From Lachnospiraceae bacterium (GTDB lineage: Bacteria; Bacillota; Clostridia; Lachnospirales; Lachnospiraceae), in assembly GCA_017618075.1 (NCBI GenBank), contig JAFZUY010000047.1, forward strand, positions 1-64,000: 64,000 bases of DNA. Direction: 5' to 3'. This document shows, piece after piece, positions 26,319 through 35,520 of the stretch. The notes under the pieces are model-generated. The model was not told where the DNA came from. It searched no databases and saw only the letters and a list, made by a program, of their open reading frames with translations. Each line of letters starts with the position of its first letter. The stretch's first letter is position 1. The position numbers and the translations under genes are program-made.

Positions 26319-27481
26319 TGTTTAAATATAACTGCCTTAACCCTATCGCTCAGGTAGGTCTTGATAATTTTGATGCAAACTATGTTGCAACAGATGATTT
26401 TGCTGATGCAGACGGCGTACTTGTAAGAAGTGCCGTTATGCATGATATGGAGCTTTCAGACAAGCTTCTTTGCGTAGCAAGAGCAGGTGCGGGCGTTAAC
26501 AACATCCCTCTTGATAAGTGCGCAGAAAAAGGTATCGTTGTTTTCAATACACCCGGTGCAAATGCAAACGGTGTTAAGGAACTCGTTATCGCAGGTATGC
26601 TTCTTGCAAGCCGTGATATCGTAGGCGGTATCGAATGGGTTAAAGAAAATAAAGATGACGAGAATATTGCCAAGACAGCAGAGAAGGCTAAAAAGGCTTT
26701 CGCAGGTACAGAAATCGAAGGCAAGAAGCTCGGTGTAATCGGTCTTGGTGCAATCGGTGTTAAGGTTGCAAATGCTGCCAAGAACCTTCATATGGAAGTT
26801 TACGGATACGATCCTTACCTTTCAATCAATGCTGCATGGAGTTTAAGCAGAGACATCAAGCATGTTAACAGCCTTGATGAAATCTATGAGAACTGTGATT
26901 TTATCACAATTCATGTTCCTGCTATGGATTCTACCAAGAACTATATCAACGCAGAAGCATTTTCTAAGATGAAAGACGGCGTTATCCTTCTTAACTTTGC
27001 ACGTGATATCCTTGTTGACGAGGATGCTTTACTTGAAGCAATCAAGTCCGGCAAGGTTCGTAAATACGTTTCCGATTTCGCTAATCCCAAGACAGCCGGA
27101 AAAGAAAACTGTATCGTAATTCCTCACCTTGGAGCTTCTACAGAAGAGTCAGAAGATAACTGTGCCAAGATGGCTGTTAAGGAAATGAAGGATTATCTTG
27201 AAAACGGTAATATTATTAACTCTGTTAACTATCCTGCATGCGATATGGGCATCTGCTCACAGGCTGCAAGAGTTGCCATTTTCCACAAGAATATTGCCAA
27301 CATGATTACCAAGTTTACCGGTTTATTCGGTGAGCTTAACATCAACATCACAGATATGACCAACAAGTCTAAGGGTGATTATGCTTACACAATGATTGAT
27401 TCCGAAAGCTCAGATCTTGACGATATAATCAAGAAGCTTGAAGCTATGGATGGCGTATTCAGAGTAAGAAGAGTTAAATAA
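26318..27481 (+). CDS. serA: D-3-phosphoglycerate dehydrogenase
   Basis: First committed step of serine synthesis, NAD-dependent oxidation of 3-phosphoglycerate. The 387-aa protein has a substrate domain, an NAD-binding Rossmann motif GVIGLGAIGVKVANAA, the catalytic IPHLGASTEESEDN histidine region and a C-terminal ACT domain (about residues 315-387) that could confer feedback control by serine. The length is the short clostridial type. It follows serC in an overlapping arrangement, and an intrinsic terminator lies 12 bases after the stop. No phosphoserine phosphatase gene is in the window. Confidence 0.95.
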   Translation: MFKYNCLNPIAQVGLDNFDANYVATDDFADADGVLVRSAVMHDMELSDKLLCVARAGAGVNNIPLDKCAEKGIVVFNTPGANANGVKELVIAGMLLASRDIVGGIEWVKENKDDENIAKTAEKAKKAFAGTEIEGKKLGVIGLGAIGVKVANAAKNLHMEVYGYDPYLSINAAWSLSRDIKHVNSLDEIYENCDFITIHVPAMDSTKNYINAEAFSKMKDGVILLNFARDILVDEDALLEAIKSGKVRKYVSDFANPKTAGKENCIVIPHLGASTEESEDNCAKMAVKEMKDYLENGNIINSVNYPACDMGICSQAARVAIFHKNIANMITKFTGLFGELNINITDMTNKSKGDYAYTMIDSESSDLDDIIKKLEAMDGVFRVRRVK

Positions 27482-27493
27482 TTTAAATACAAC

Positions 27494-27527
27494 GGGCGAC
27501 ATGGCTTAATTCTTGTCGCCCTTTTTT
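27494..27527 (+). terminator. Terminator after serA
   Basis: GGGCGACA (27494-27501) pairs with TGTCGCCC (27514-27521), loop 12, followed by TTTTTT. Confidence 0.9.
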
Positions 27528-27552
27528 CGCTAATATTTTTAAGGGGTTGGAC

Positions 27553-28185
27553 ATGCAGGAGAAGAACATATCGCAGGTAGTTATCTCGAGACTTCCGAGA
27601 TATTTCAGATACTTAGGCGATTTAAAAGACGAGGGAATGGAAAGAATTTCCTCAGGCGAACTTTCTAAAAGAATGAATGTAACCGCGTCCCAGATAAGAC
27701 AGGATTTCAATCATTTCGGAGGTTTCGGTCAGCAGGGTTACGGTTATAACGTTAATTATCTTTACGAAGAAATAGGCAAGATATTAGGACTTGATAAAAG
27801 ACATAATCTAATTATTATCGGCGCGGGCAACTTAGGTCAGGCTCTTGCCAATTATATGAATTTTGAAAAAAGAGGCTTTTTCGTAAAAGGCATATTTGAC
27901 CGAAAGGAAAGTCTTATCGGAACGGATATCAGAGGGATGAAGGTAATGCATACAGATGATATCGCCGAGTTTATTAAGAACAACAATATTGATATTGCTG
28001 TTTTAACACTTCCAAAACAGGGTGCCACGGAGATTTGCAAAACTCTTGTAAACTGCGATATTTCAGGTATCTGGAACTTCGCACATGTGGATCTGGATGT
28101 TCCCGACAGAATCAATGTTGAAAATGTTCATTTATCTGACAGCCTTATGAAACTTTCATTCAAGATTCATGAAAATGAAAACTAA
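27553..28185 (+). CDS. rex: Redox-sensing transcriptional repressor Rex
   Basis: DNA-binding repressor that senses the NADH/NAD+ ratio and controls fermentation genes. About 210 aa: an N-terminal winged helix (SQVVISRLPRYFRYL, MNVTASQIRQDFNHFG) and a Rossmann domain with IIGAGNLGQALANY and a domain-swap C-terminal helix. The start is ATG 27553 because AAGGGG sits just ahead of it; TTG 27547 abuts the same site. It is a single-gene transcript between two terminators. I did not find a convincing Rex operator in its own upstream region. Confidence 0.96.
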   Translation: MQEKNISQVVISRLPRYFRYLGDLKDEGMERISSGELSKRMNVTASQIRQDFNHFGGFGQQGYGYNVNYLYEEIGKILGLDKRHNLIIIGAGNLGQALANYMNFEKRGFFVKGIFDRKESLIGTDIRGMKVMHTDDIAEFIKNNNIDIAVLTLPKQGATEICKTLVNCDISGIWNFAHVDLDVPDRINVENVHLSDSLMKLSFKIHENEN

Positions 28186-28195
28186 ATAAAAAAAC

Positions 28196-28227
28196 AAAAC
28201 CGGAGATTAAATTTCTCCGGTTTTTTA
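28196..28227 (+). terminator. Terminator after rex
   Basis: AACCGGAGA (28198-28206) with TCTCCGGTT (28214-28222) and a T tract. Confidence 0.9.
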
Positions 28228-28344
28228 TTGGATAAAGGTATTGTGTCTGAAACTTTGATAAACAAAGACTTTTTTAAAATTTTAATTTAAGAATGCCCGA
28301 AAATGTGGTATTATAATAAAAAATAAAAGGGCGTTGGGAATTCT

Positions 28345-29310
28345 ATGAACTATAATCCACATTTAAACAAAAGGAATGAAAAAGGGAACAAAGGTACCTT
28401 CGGCCAGGTGCTGGTTATCGCAGGTAACGAGAGCATGTCCGGATGTGTGTACTTTTGCGCTATGGCTGCTTTAAGGAGCGGCTGCGGAATGGTAAATATT
28501 TTTACCGACAGAAACAATATCGAATCTCTTAAGGTGCTTATGCCTGAAGCCATTTTTGACTGGTTTGACAATATTAAGCATCCTGTATTTGATGAAAAAG
28601 ATACTTTCTTTAAAGATAAACTGGATCGTCTTTTAAAGAAGGCTGATTCTGTTGTTGTCGGACCGGGCTTGGGTATCAGGGAAGATACTCTTAAAATAAC
28701 CGAATATGTTTTAAAGAACTATGACGGCAACATCATAGTTGATGCCGATGCGCTTAATTCGATTTCGGTTAAATATAAATTTGCCAATGTATTAAGCGAA
28801 GATTTTAAGGCTGATACCAGTCATCCTTTGTACAATAAAGATAAAAACAGAACTGTCATAATAACTCCGCATATTCTCGAACTTGCAAGACTCTGTTCTC
28901 TTAAAACAGAGGAGGTTAAACAGAATCTCGACGATTTGGCACTTAAGATTGCAAAAGAGTACGGAATTATAACTGTATTTAAAGATTCTTCGACAAGAGT
29001 CAGCGACGGTACTGATCTGTTCGTCAATAAATCAGGTAATTCGTCATTATCAACTGCAGGTTCGGGCGATATTCTGGCCGGTATGATAGCGTCACTTGTT
29101 ATAAACGAGGAATATCCTTTCAGAGGAGTTAATACAGCTGTTTATCTTCACGGAAGATCAGGCGAATTTGCCGGCAAGGAACTTACTGCGTTCTGTGTTA
29201 CGGCAAGAAATATTCTTGAATACATGCCTAAAGCGTTTGCAGCTCTTAAGATTGATGACAGAATATACAACAATTGTGTAATTTTAGAGGTTATGAATGC
29301 TAGCAAGTAA
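28345..29310 (+). CDS. nnrD: ADP-dependent NAD(P)H-hydrate dehydratase
   Basis: Repairs hydrated NADH/NADPH using ADP, a metabolite-repair enzyme of the ribokinase-like (carbohydrate kinase) fold. The 321-aa protein shows GTFGQVLVIAGNESMSGCVYFCA-type N-terminus (short core GTFGQVLVIAG), VVGPGLGI, IVDADALNSIS, VIITPHILELARL and the GSGDILAGMIASL signature. It lacks the NnrE epimerase domain found in the fused ~500-aa form. A stretch around residues 150-170 is slightly longer than usual. It follows rex after a terminator and overlaps the next gene by 14 bases. A TATTAT/TATAAT box at 28309-28317 is a likely -10. Confidence 0.92.
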   Translation: MNYNPHLNKRNEKGNKGTFGQVLVIAGNESMSGCVYFCAMAALRSGCGMVNIFTDRNNIESLKVLMPEAIFDWFDNIKHPVFDEKDTFFKDKLDRLLKKADSVVVGPGLGIREDTLKITEYVLKNYDGNIIVDADALNSISVKYKFANVLSEDFKADTSHPLYNKDKNRTVIITPHILELARLCSLKTEEVKQNLDDLALKIAKEYGIITVFKDSSTRVSDGTDLFVNKSGNSSLSTAGSGDILAGMIASLVINEEYPFRGVNTAVYLHGRSGEFAGKELTAFCVTARNILEYMPKAFAALKIDDRIYNNCVILEVMNASK

Positions 29311-30697
29311 TTATCTTGGTTTTGAATTTTATTATTTTGAGGATGCATGGCCTTTTTATATAATTCTTGTATTCCTGTTTATCATTGAGACACTTCTTTC
29401 GGTCAGTCTTTATGTGGTCGAAGACTTCAACGAGGCCAATCTTTTATCAATCAAGGAAAAACTTTCCGCATCTGACGAAAAAAGTCTTCAGAAATTTTTA
29501 AAAAACAAAAACAGATTTATAAACAGATTTCATGCGGCGTTAATTTCGGCGCATATGTTTGTTATTTTGCTCGCAGCAAATATAATTATTGACGTTACGG
29601 ACCGCTTTATGCTTTTGGCGGACTGGAGCGTTGTTCTTTATATTCTCCTGATTATCTTTATTTTGTTTATATTCCTGTTTTTTAATTTTCTGTTTTTCTT
29701 CCTGCTTCCGAGAAGAGTGTTCAGACATTCATCCGAGTACGTAAAAGCTTTATTCACACTGTTTTCTTTGAAAATATCAGTGATTATGGCTCCTATTTCA
29801 GATTTTTCGGATTTTCTTATCACAGGATTTTTTAATATTATCGGCAAATCAAAATACAACAAAGAAGATGAAGTAACGGAAGACGATATCCTTTCAATGG
29901 TTCAGGAATCAAACGATCAGGGTATGATTGAAGACGATGAAGTTGCAATGATAAATAATATCTTCGAGCTTAATGACAAAGAAGCAAAGGATATTATGAC
30001 GAACAGAAAAAATATTGTCGGAATTAACGGTAATACAAAACTTTCGGATGCCATAAAGATAATGCTTGAGGGTTCAAACAGCCGTTATCCGGTTTATATA
30101 GACAGTCTTGACCATATCATAGGTATTATCCACTTAAAAGACGCGTTAAGATACCAGGAAAACAATAAAGACAGAGACGGTGCCATCAGAAGATATCCTA
30201 AACTTTTAAGAGAAGCCAGATTTGTATCGGAGACAAGAAAAATCGACGATCTTTTCAAAAAAATGAAAGACGACAAACTCCAGATGGTTATCGTAATCGA
30301 CGAATACGGTCAGACGAGCGGTCTTGTAGCAATGGAAGATATCCTTGAGGAAATCGTAGGAAACATTCTGGATGAATACGACAAAGAAGAGACTTTTGTC
30401 GAATCGAAAGGCGAAAAGAGTTACGAAATCGATGGTCTGACTCCGCTTGAGGAATTAAGTGATATTTTAGGTATCGATATGGAGAGTGAAGACGAAGATA
30501 TTGAGACCATCAACGGATTTCTTACAAACAAGCTCGGATATGTGCCTGAAAACGACGATAAATCCGTCATTGAATACGGCGGATATTCGTTTAAAATACT
30601 TGAAGTTGAGAATCATATAATCAAATCTGTTTTTGTTACAAAATTAACTAGCGAAGATGCAAATAATAGCGCTGATTTTGTTGATAAACAGGCATAA
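29297..30697 (+). CDS. CNNM/CorC (hemolysin C) family membrane protein
   Basis: A 466-aa protein with an N-terminal CNNM/DUF21-like membrane domain (about four helices within residues 15-180), paired CBS domains (about 210-340: IMTNRKNIVGI, SRYPVYIDSLDHIIGIIHLKD, MVIVIDEYGQTSGLVAMEDI) and a C-terminal CorC_HlyC domain. The family is linked to Mg2+/Co2+ efflux or homeostasis; the hemolysin name is historical. The gene overlaps nnrD by 14 bases and carries the yebC promoter in its 3' end. Confidence 0.9.
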   Translation: MLASNYLGFEFYYFEDAWPFYIILVFLFIIETLLSVSLYVVEDFNEANLLSIKEKLSASDEKSLQKFLKNKNRFINRFHAALISAHMFVILLAANIIIDVTDRFMLLADWSVVLYILLIIFILFIFLFFNFLFFFLLPRRVFRHSSEYVKALFTLFSLKISVIMAPISDFSDFLITGFFNIIGKSKYNKEDEVTEDDILSMVQESNDQGMIEDDEVAMINNIFELNDKEAKDIMTNRKNIVGINGNTKLSDAIKIMLEGSNSRYPVYIDSLDHIIGIIHLKDALRYQENNKDRDGAIRRYPKLLREARFVSETRKIDDLFKKMKDDKLQMVIVIDEYGQTSGLVAMEDILEEIVGNILDEYDKEETFVESKGEKSYEIDGLTPLEELSDILGIDMESEDEDIETINGFLTNKLGYVPENDDKSVIEYGGYSFKILEVENHIIKSVFVTKLTSEDANNSADFVDKQA

Positions 30698-30709
30698 AAA
30701 TGATATAAT
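30681..30709 (+). promoter_or_regulatory. Sigma-A-type promoter for yebC
   Basis: TTGATA (30681-30686), a 17-base spacer and a perfect TATAAT (30704-30709) lie about 34 bases upstream of yebC, overlapping the last codons of the CNNM gene. Confidence 0.75.
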
Positions 30710-30742
30710 ATGTTGTTGATTTTTACGTAGGAGGAGACATTT

Positions 30743-31474
30743 ATGTCCGGACATTCAAAATTTGCAAATATTAAACACAAAAAAGAAAAGAATGATGCAG
30801 CCAAAGGAAAGATTTTTACGATTATCGGACGTGAAATCGCGGTAGCCGTTAAAGAAGGCGGACCCGATCCCGCGAATAACTATAAACTCGCAACGGTTAT
30901 AGCTAAAGCAAAGGCAAACAACATGCCTAACGATACCATCGACAGGGGTATCAAGAAAGCTGCAGGCGAAGGCGCAAACGTTACTTACGAACAGTGTACT
31001 TACGAAGGATACGGACCTAACGGTATCGCAATTATCGTTAAATGCCTTACTGACAACAAGAACAGAACAGCAAGTAATGTTCGTTCCGCATTCACCAAAG
31101 GACAGGGAAATATTGGAACACAGGGCTGTGTATCATACATGTTTGACGAATGCGGTCAGATTATCATCGACAAGGAAGAATGCGATATGGACGCCGACGA
31201 CCTTATGATGATTGCTCTTGATGCAGGTGCAGATGATTTTAGCGATGAAGAATACAGCTACGAAATCATTACATCACCCGATGCAATCAATGATGTAATC
31301 AAGGCTATGGAAGACAACAACATTCCTATGGCACAGGCTGAAGTAACAATGCTTCCGCAGAATTACATCAAGCTTGATGATGAAACTGCAATTAAGAATC
31401 TTCAGAGAACACTTGATCTGCTTGATGAAGATGATGACGTTCAAAACGTTTACACTAACTGGGACGAAGAATAA
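30743..31474 (+). CDS. yebC: YebC/PmpR-family regulatory protein
   Basis: A 243-aa protein starting MSGHSKFANIKHKKEKNDAAKG, the exact family signature, with ANNMPNDTIDRGIKKAAGE and GNIGTQGCVSYMF. The family was annotated as transcription regulators; a ribosome-associated role in translating proline-rich stretches has been proposed for some members. Length is normal. It has its own sigma-A promoter and an AGGAGG site. Confidence 0.95.
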   Translation: MSGHSKFANIKHKKEKNDAAKGKIFTIIGREIAVAVKEGGPDPANNYKLATVIAKAKANNMPNDTIDRGIKKAAGEGANVTYEQCTYEGYGPNGIAIIVKCLTDNKNRTASNVRSAFTKGQGNIGTQGCVSYMFDECGQIIIDKEECDMDADDLMMIALDAGADDFSDEEYSYEIITSPDAINDVIKAMEDNNIPMAQAEVTMLPQNYIKLDDETAIKNLQRTLDLLDEDDDVQNVYTNWDEE

Positions 31475-31510
31475 AAAAACACAATAAAAGAACTACGAGG
31501 AATTAGAAAA

Positions 31511-32791
31511 ATGAGCGATTACAGTATTGAGACAAAATGTATTCAGTCGGGTTGGAAACCCACCAAAGGCGAATCAAGAATTTTACCCATCTATCAGTCA
31601 ACAACATTTAAGTATGACACATCCGAACAGATGGGAGATTTGTTCGATTTAAAGGCTTCAGGATATTTTTATACCAGACTTCAGAATCCTACAAATGATT
31701 TTGTAGCAGCCAAGATCTGTGATATGGAAGGCGGCGCTGCGGCAATGCTTACATCTTCGGGTCAGGCAGCAAACTTTTATTCGGTATTCAACATTGCAGA
31801 AGCAGGAGATCACATCATCATAAGCTCTGCACTTTACGGCGGTACATTTAATCTGTTAACAACCACAATCGCCAAGATGGGCATTGAAACAACTGTCGTT
31901 GATCCCGAGATTTCACTTGAGGATTTAAGAAAAGAATTCAAACCCAATACAAAGTGCGTACTTGCGGAATCAATTTCAAACCCTTCACTTGTTGTGCTTG
32001 ATTTTGAAAAATTCGCAAATGCAGCACATGAAGCAGGCGTACCTCTTATTGTAGACAATACATTCCCTACACCCGTTAACTGCAGACCTTTTGAATATGG
32101 CGTTGATATAGTTACTCATTCAACTACCAAATATATGGACGGTCACGCAGTATCCGTTGGCGGATGTATCGTAGATTCCGGTAATTTTGACTGGACAAAA
32201 TATCCCGACAAATTCCCCGGACTCTGTTTCCCCGATGAATCATATCACGGAACAAATTATACCGAGCAGTTCGGTAAGGCTGCATTTATTGTAAAAGCTA
32301 CAGCTACACTTATGAGAGACTTAGGCTCCATTCAGTCTCCTCAGAATGCTTTCTACGTAAACCTTGGTCTTGAAACTCTTCACCTTCGCATGCAGAGACA
32401 CTGCGAAAATGCTCTTGCGGTAGCTAAATGGTTAAAAGAGCAGGATAAGGTTGCATGGGTTAACTATCCCGGACTTGAAGGAGATGTTTACTACGAGAGA
32501 GCCAAGAAGTACATGCCTAACGGTACCTGCGGTGTTCTTACATTTGGCATTAAGGGCGGAAGAGAAGCAAGCATTAAGTTCATGGATGCATTAAAGCTCG
32601 TGGCAATTGTTACTCATGTTGCAGACACTCGTTCATGCGTGCTTCATCCCGCAAGTCACACTCACAGACAGATGACCGATGAGCAGCTTCTTGAAGCAGG
32701 AGTAAAACCTGATTTAATCAGATTTTCCGTAGGTATTGAAAACGTTAACGACATAATCGCAGATCTTGAACAGGCATTTAAGGAAATTTAG
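31511..32791 (+). CDS. metY: O-acetylhomoserine aminocarboxypropyltransferase-like PLP enzyme
   Basis: Cys/Met-metabolism PLP enzyme, 426 aa, closest in pattern to O-acetylhomoserine sulfhydrylase (direct sulfhydrylation to homocysteine). The PLP lysine is K207 in HSTTKYMDGHA; other signatures are TKCIQSGWKPTKGESRILPIYQST, TSSGQAANF and SALYGGTFNLL. A methionine gamma-lyase or cystathionine enzyme cannot be excluded from sequence by eye. No SAM riboswitch is visible in the 36-base upstream gap. It touches the next gene with a one-base gap. Confidence 0.88.
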   Translation: MSDYSIETKCIQSGWKPTKGESRILPIYQSTTFKYDTSEQMGDLFDLKASGYFYTRLQNPTNDFVAAKICDMEGGAAAMLTSSGQAANFYSVFNIAEAGDHIIISSALYGGTFNLLTTTIAKMGIETTVVDPEISLEDLRKEFKPNTKCVLAESISNPSLVVLDFEKFANAAHEAGVPLIVDNTFPTPVNCRPFEYGVDIVTHSTTKYMDGHAVSVGGCIVDSGNFDWTKYPDKFPGLCFPDESYHGTNYTEQFGKAAFIVKATATLMRDLGSIQSPQNAFYVNLGLETLHLRMQRHCENALAVAKWLKEQDKVAWVNYPGLEGDVYYERAKKYMPNGTCGVLTFGIKGGREASIKFMDALKLVAIVTHVADTRSCVLHPASHTHRQMTDEQLLEAGVKPDLIRFSVGIENVNDIIADLEQAFKEI

Positions 32792-32792
32792 T

Positions 32793-33734
32793 ATGGATAT
32801 TCTTTCGATAGTGGTTCCCTGCTACAACGAAGAGGAAATGCTTCCGATAACTTTTGAGAGTTTGAGAAACAAACTTTCTGAACTTATCGAAAAGGGTAAG
32901 ATTTCTCCCGAATCGTTTCTTCTTTTCATCGATGACGGAAGCAAAGATAAAACCTGGGAATTAATCGATAATGAAAATAAAGTACATAAAGAAGTCAAAG
33001 GACTTAAACTTGCGGGCAATGTAGGCCATCAGTTTGCTTTGACCGCCGGTCTTATTTTTGCAAAGGACATCTGTGATATTGCTATTTCGATTGATGCAGA
33101 CCTTCAGGATGACATTGATGTATTTGAAGAAATGGTTGATAAATATCACGAAGGATGTGATATCGTTTACGGTGTCCGCAATAAAAGAAAGACCGATTCG
33201 ATATTTAAAAGGGTTACGGCCCAGGGCTTTTACAGAGTAATGAACTTTTTCGGAGCCAAAACGATTTACAATCACGCTGATTTCAGACTGATGTCTAAAA
33301 GAGCGCTTGAGCAGTTTTCGAAATACTCCGAAGAAAATCTTTATTTAAGAGGAATCGTTCCACTTATCGGATATAAAACCGAATGTGTTTATTACGACAG
33401 AAAAGTCAGAGTTGCCGGAAAGAGCAAATATCCTTTGAGAAAGATGATTGCTCTTGCGGTTGAAGGAATCACATCTTTTAGCGTAAAACCTATCAGATAT
33501 ATTGTTCTTTTAGGATTTATAAGCGTTTTATTAAGCCTTGCCGCATTTGTTTATGCACTTGTTTCTTTCTTCCTGAAGGAAGTGGAACCGGGCTGGACAT
33601 CACTTATCGTAAGTATCTGGTTCTTGGGCGGCGTACAGCTTATTTCGATAGGCCTTATAGGTGAATATATAGGCAAGATTTACATTGAAGTCAAAAGACG
33701 TCCTCGGTATAACATTGAGAAATATACTTCTTAG
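32793..33734 (+). CDS. GT2 glycosyltransferase, DPMS/GtrB-like
   Basis: Membrane glycosyltransferase of family 2, about 313 aa. It begins MDILSIVVPCYNEEEMLP and shows SIDADLQD (the DxD-type metal site), NKRKTDSIFKR, the FRLMSKRALEQF region and two C-terminal membrane helices (about residues 230-255 and 265-290). Proteins of this layout transfer glucose or a similar sugar to undecaprenyl phosphate at the inner face. The start is ATG 32793 with AAGGA upstream; an in-frame TTG at 32766 lies inside the previous gene. The next gene is a multi-pass membrane protein that could be the acceptor-side glycosyltransferase. Confidence 0.88.
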   Translation: MDILSIVVPCYNEEEMLPITFESLRNKLSELIEKGKISPESFLLFIDDGSKDKTWELIDNENKVHKEVKGLKLAGNVGHQFALTAGLIFAKDICDIAISIDADLQDDIDVFEEMVDKYHEGCDIVYGVRNKRKTDSIFKRVTAQGFYRVMNFFGAKTIYNHADFRLMSKRALEQFSKYSEENLYLRGIVPLIGYKTECVYYDRKVRVAGKSKYPLRKMIALAVEGITSFSVKPIRYIVLLGFISVLLSLAAFVYALVSFFLKEVEPGWTSLIVSIWFLGGVQLISIGLIGEYIGKIYIEVKRRPRYNIEKYTS

Positions 33735-33759
33735 TTTTAGTGTTTTGGAAGGTTAATTT

Positions 33760-35520
33760 ATGGTTACAAAGAAAAACATTTATCATTATATTCTTTATGT
33801 GATATTTGCTTTAATCTTTTTTTGTGCCATTGGGCTTTATTCGGTAAGTATGACCGGATCTGCAAGCGGCAGTGCGTTAGTTCTAATCCTTATCAGGTAC
33901 GGAATTGTATTTATTGTGGCCGTTTTGCTTGCAATTATCTTTAAATTTGTAATTCCCAAAATCCCTGAGAAGTACCTGATTAAAGAACTTCCCGTTGTAT
34001 CTAAAGCGTATGAAGCAGTAGGCGTTATAACTATAATCGTACTTATGATTTTTACCAGAGTGATGTATATCACTTCACAGTTCGGTGTAGAAATCGAGAA
34101 TGCTTATTACGATTATGCCATGGGTGTTACCGAACGCATTCCCGGTTCATCTTTTGCGGTTTATGCCTATGCTTCGATTTGCAGACTTTTATGCAAGATA
34201 AGCTCTACGTTTTATCCTATGTATGCATTAAACATTCTGCTTCAGGCCGGAATAGTTGCTTTTGCATATTTTACGTTAAAACGTTCTTTCAGAATGAGAT
34301 ATGGCGTATTGCTTGGTTTGCTTCTTGCATTTACTCCGTATTCAATCAGTGCATCTATGAATATTTCACCCGATACACTGCTTACATTCTTATATGTTGC
34401 ATACTTGTATTACTTTTCATGGGTCATTTATTTAAACAAAAAGTCGCATATTATAGACGGCTATCAGATGCTTTACATTGTTGCTCTCGGTGTATTTTCC
34501 GGGTTTGTTGCAATGTGGGATATTTTGGGAGTATCCCTCTTAGTACTGACCGTCAGCATGCTTCTGCTTACTTGTAAAAAATATACGGAAACCATATTCC
34601 AGAATAAATTCATCCAGTCCGGAATTTATATTGCATCTTTCGCCGGTTCGTTATTTCTGTTCTTAAGTCTCTTTTATAATAACGGCTTAAATCAGATGAA
34701 CAATGTGATGAATTATATTTATTCATTCATTCCCAAAGGTCTTTCACTTTCGTTTGAAGCTCCTATGGAAAAAAGAATTGAAGGAATTGCAGTTTTTATT
34801 TTTGCAGCGATTGCTATTTTTGCTTTTATCAGAAATGAATTCGATAAAGGTCTTCCCGCTGTTATAATTATTGATTTTATATCTGTATTTACTTTTGTTA
34901 AGTTTAACACCAGCGAATACTCGTATATACTTAATTTCTTTTTCATGATCATAACTGTAATCGGTGTCTTTGAACTTCCGGGCTTTGCATTAAGTGCCGA
35001 GGAAGTTTCAGCAGCCGAGAAAGAAAGACTTGATTCCAAGTACAAGAATAAAGACGACAGTGAAGAAGAGAAGTATAACAATTATCAGCCTGTTAACAAG
35101 GGCAAGACAGTTCCTACTCCCGCAAAGGCGGAAGAGGATGAAGAAAAGGATTTAAAGGCTGTTAACATTGCTTCGGGTAAAATCGAAAACAAGAAACCTG
35201 AAGAAGAAAAGCCTGCAAAACCTTTACCTGCAGTAGTTGAAACACACGCAGTAAAGACGCCTTCATTACCCGAGCGTATTCCTGTTGTTGCAACTGAGAC
35301 TGCCAAAAAAGAGGAGGTTACAGACGATATGAGACAAGCATCAGGACTTACCCTCGTGGAAACCGTTCCGGATCGAAGCAATACGGGATTTATCAAGAAT
35401 CCTCTTCCTGTGCCTAAACCTCATGTCACAAGAGAACTTACCTACGACTATGACTTTAAAGATGAAGATCTTGACTTTGATATAACCGATATGAAGGGCA
35501 AAGATTATTATGACATCTAA
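33760..35520 (+). CDS. Multi-pass membrane protein, GT39/GtrC-like, with charged tail
   Basis: A 586-aa protein. Residues about 8-410 hold roughly 10-12 membrane helices, with an early acidic loop (residues about 110-125, VEIENAYYDYAMG) where GT-C glycosyltransferases keep catalytic acids. The remaining ~165 residues form a Lys/Glu/Pro-rich, apparently unstructured cytoplasmic tail. The overall layout fits GT-C (PMT/GT39-type) enzymes that use lipid-linked sugars, consistent with the GtrB-like gene 25 bases upstream, but I cannot name a family with certainty. Its end overlaps ftsK by 11 bases. Confidence 0.65.
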   Translation: MVTKKNIYHYILYVIFALIFFCAIGLYSVSMTGSASGSALVLILIRYGIVFIVAVLLAIIFKFVIPKIPEKYLIKELPVVSKAYEAVGVITIIVLMIFTRVMYITSQFGVEIENAYYDYAMGVTERIPGSSFAVYAYASICRLLCKISSTFYPMYALNILLQAGIVAFAYFTLKRSFRMRYGVLLGLLLAFTPYSISASMNISPDTLLTFLYVAYLYYFSWVIYLNKKSHIIDGYQMLYIVALGVFSGFVAMWDILGVSLLVLTVSMLLLTCKKYTETIFQNKFIQSGIYIASFAGSLFLFLSLFYNNGLNQMNNVMNYIYSFIPKGLSLSFEAPMEKRIEGIAVFIFAAIAIFAFIRNEFDKGLPAVIIIDFISVFTFVKFNTSEYSYILNFFFMIITVIGVFELPGFALSAEEVSAAEKERLDSKYKNKDDSEEEKYNNYQPVNKGKTVPTPAKAEEDEEKDLKAVNIASGKIENKKPEEEKPAKPLPAVVETHAVKTPSLPERIPVVATETAKKEEVTDDMRQASGLTLVETVPDRSNTGFIKNPLPVPKPHVTRELTYDYDFKDEDLDFDITDMKGKDYYDI

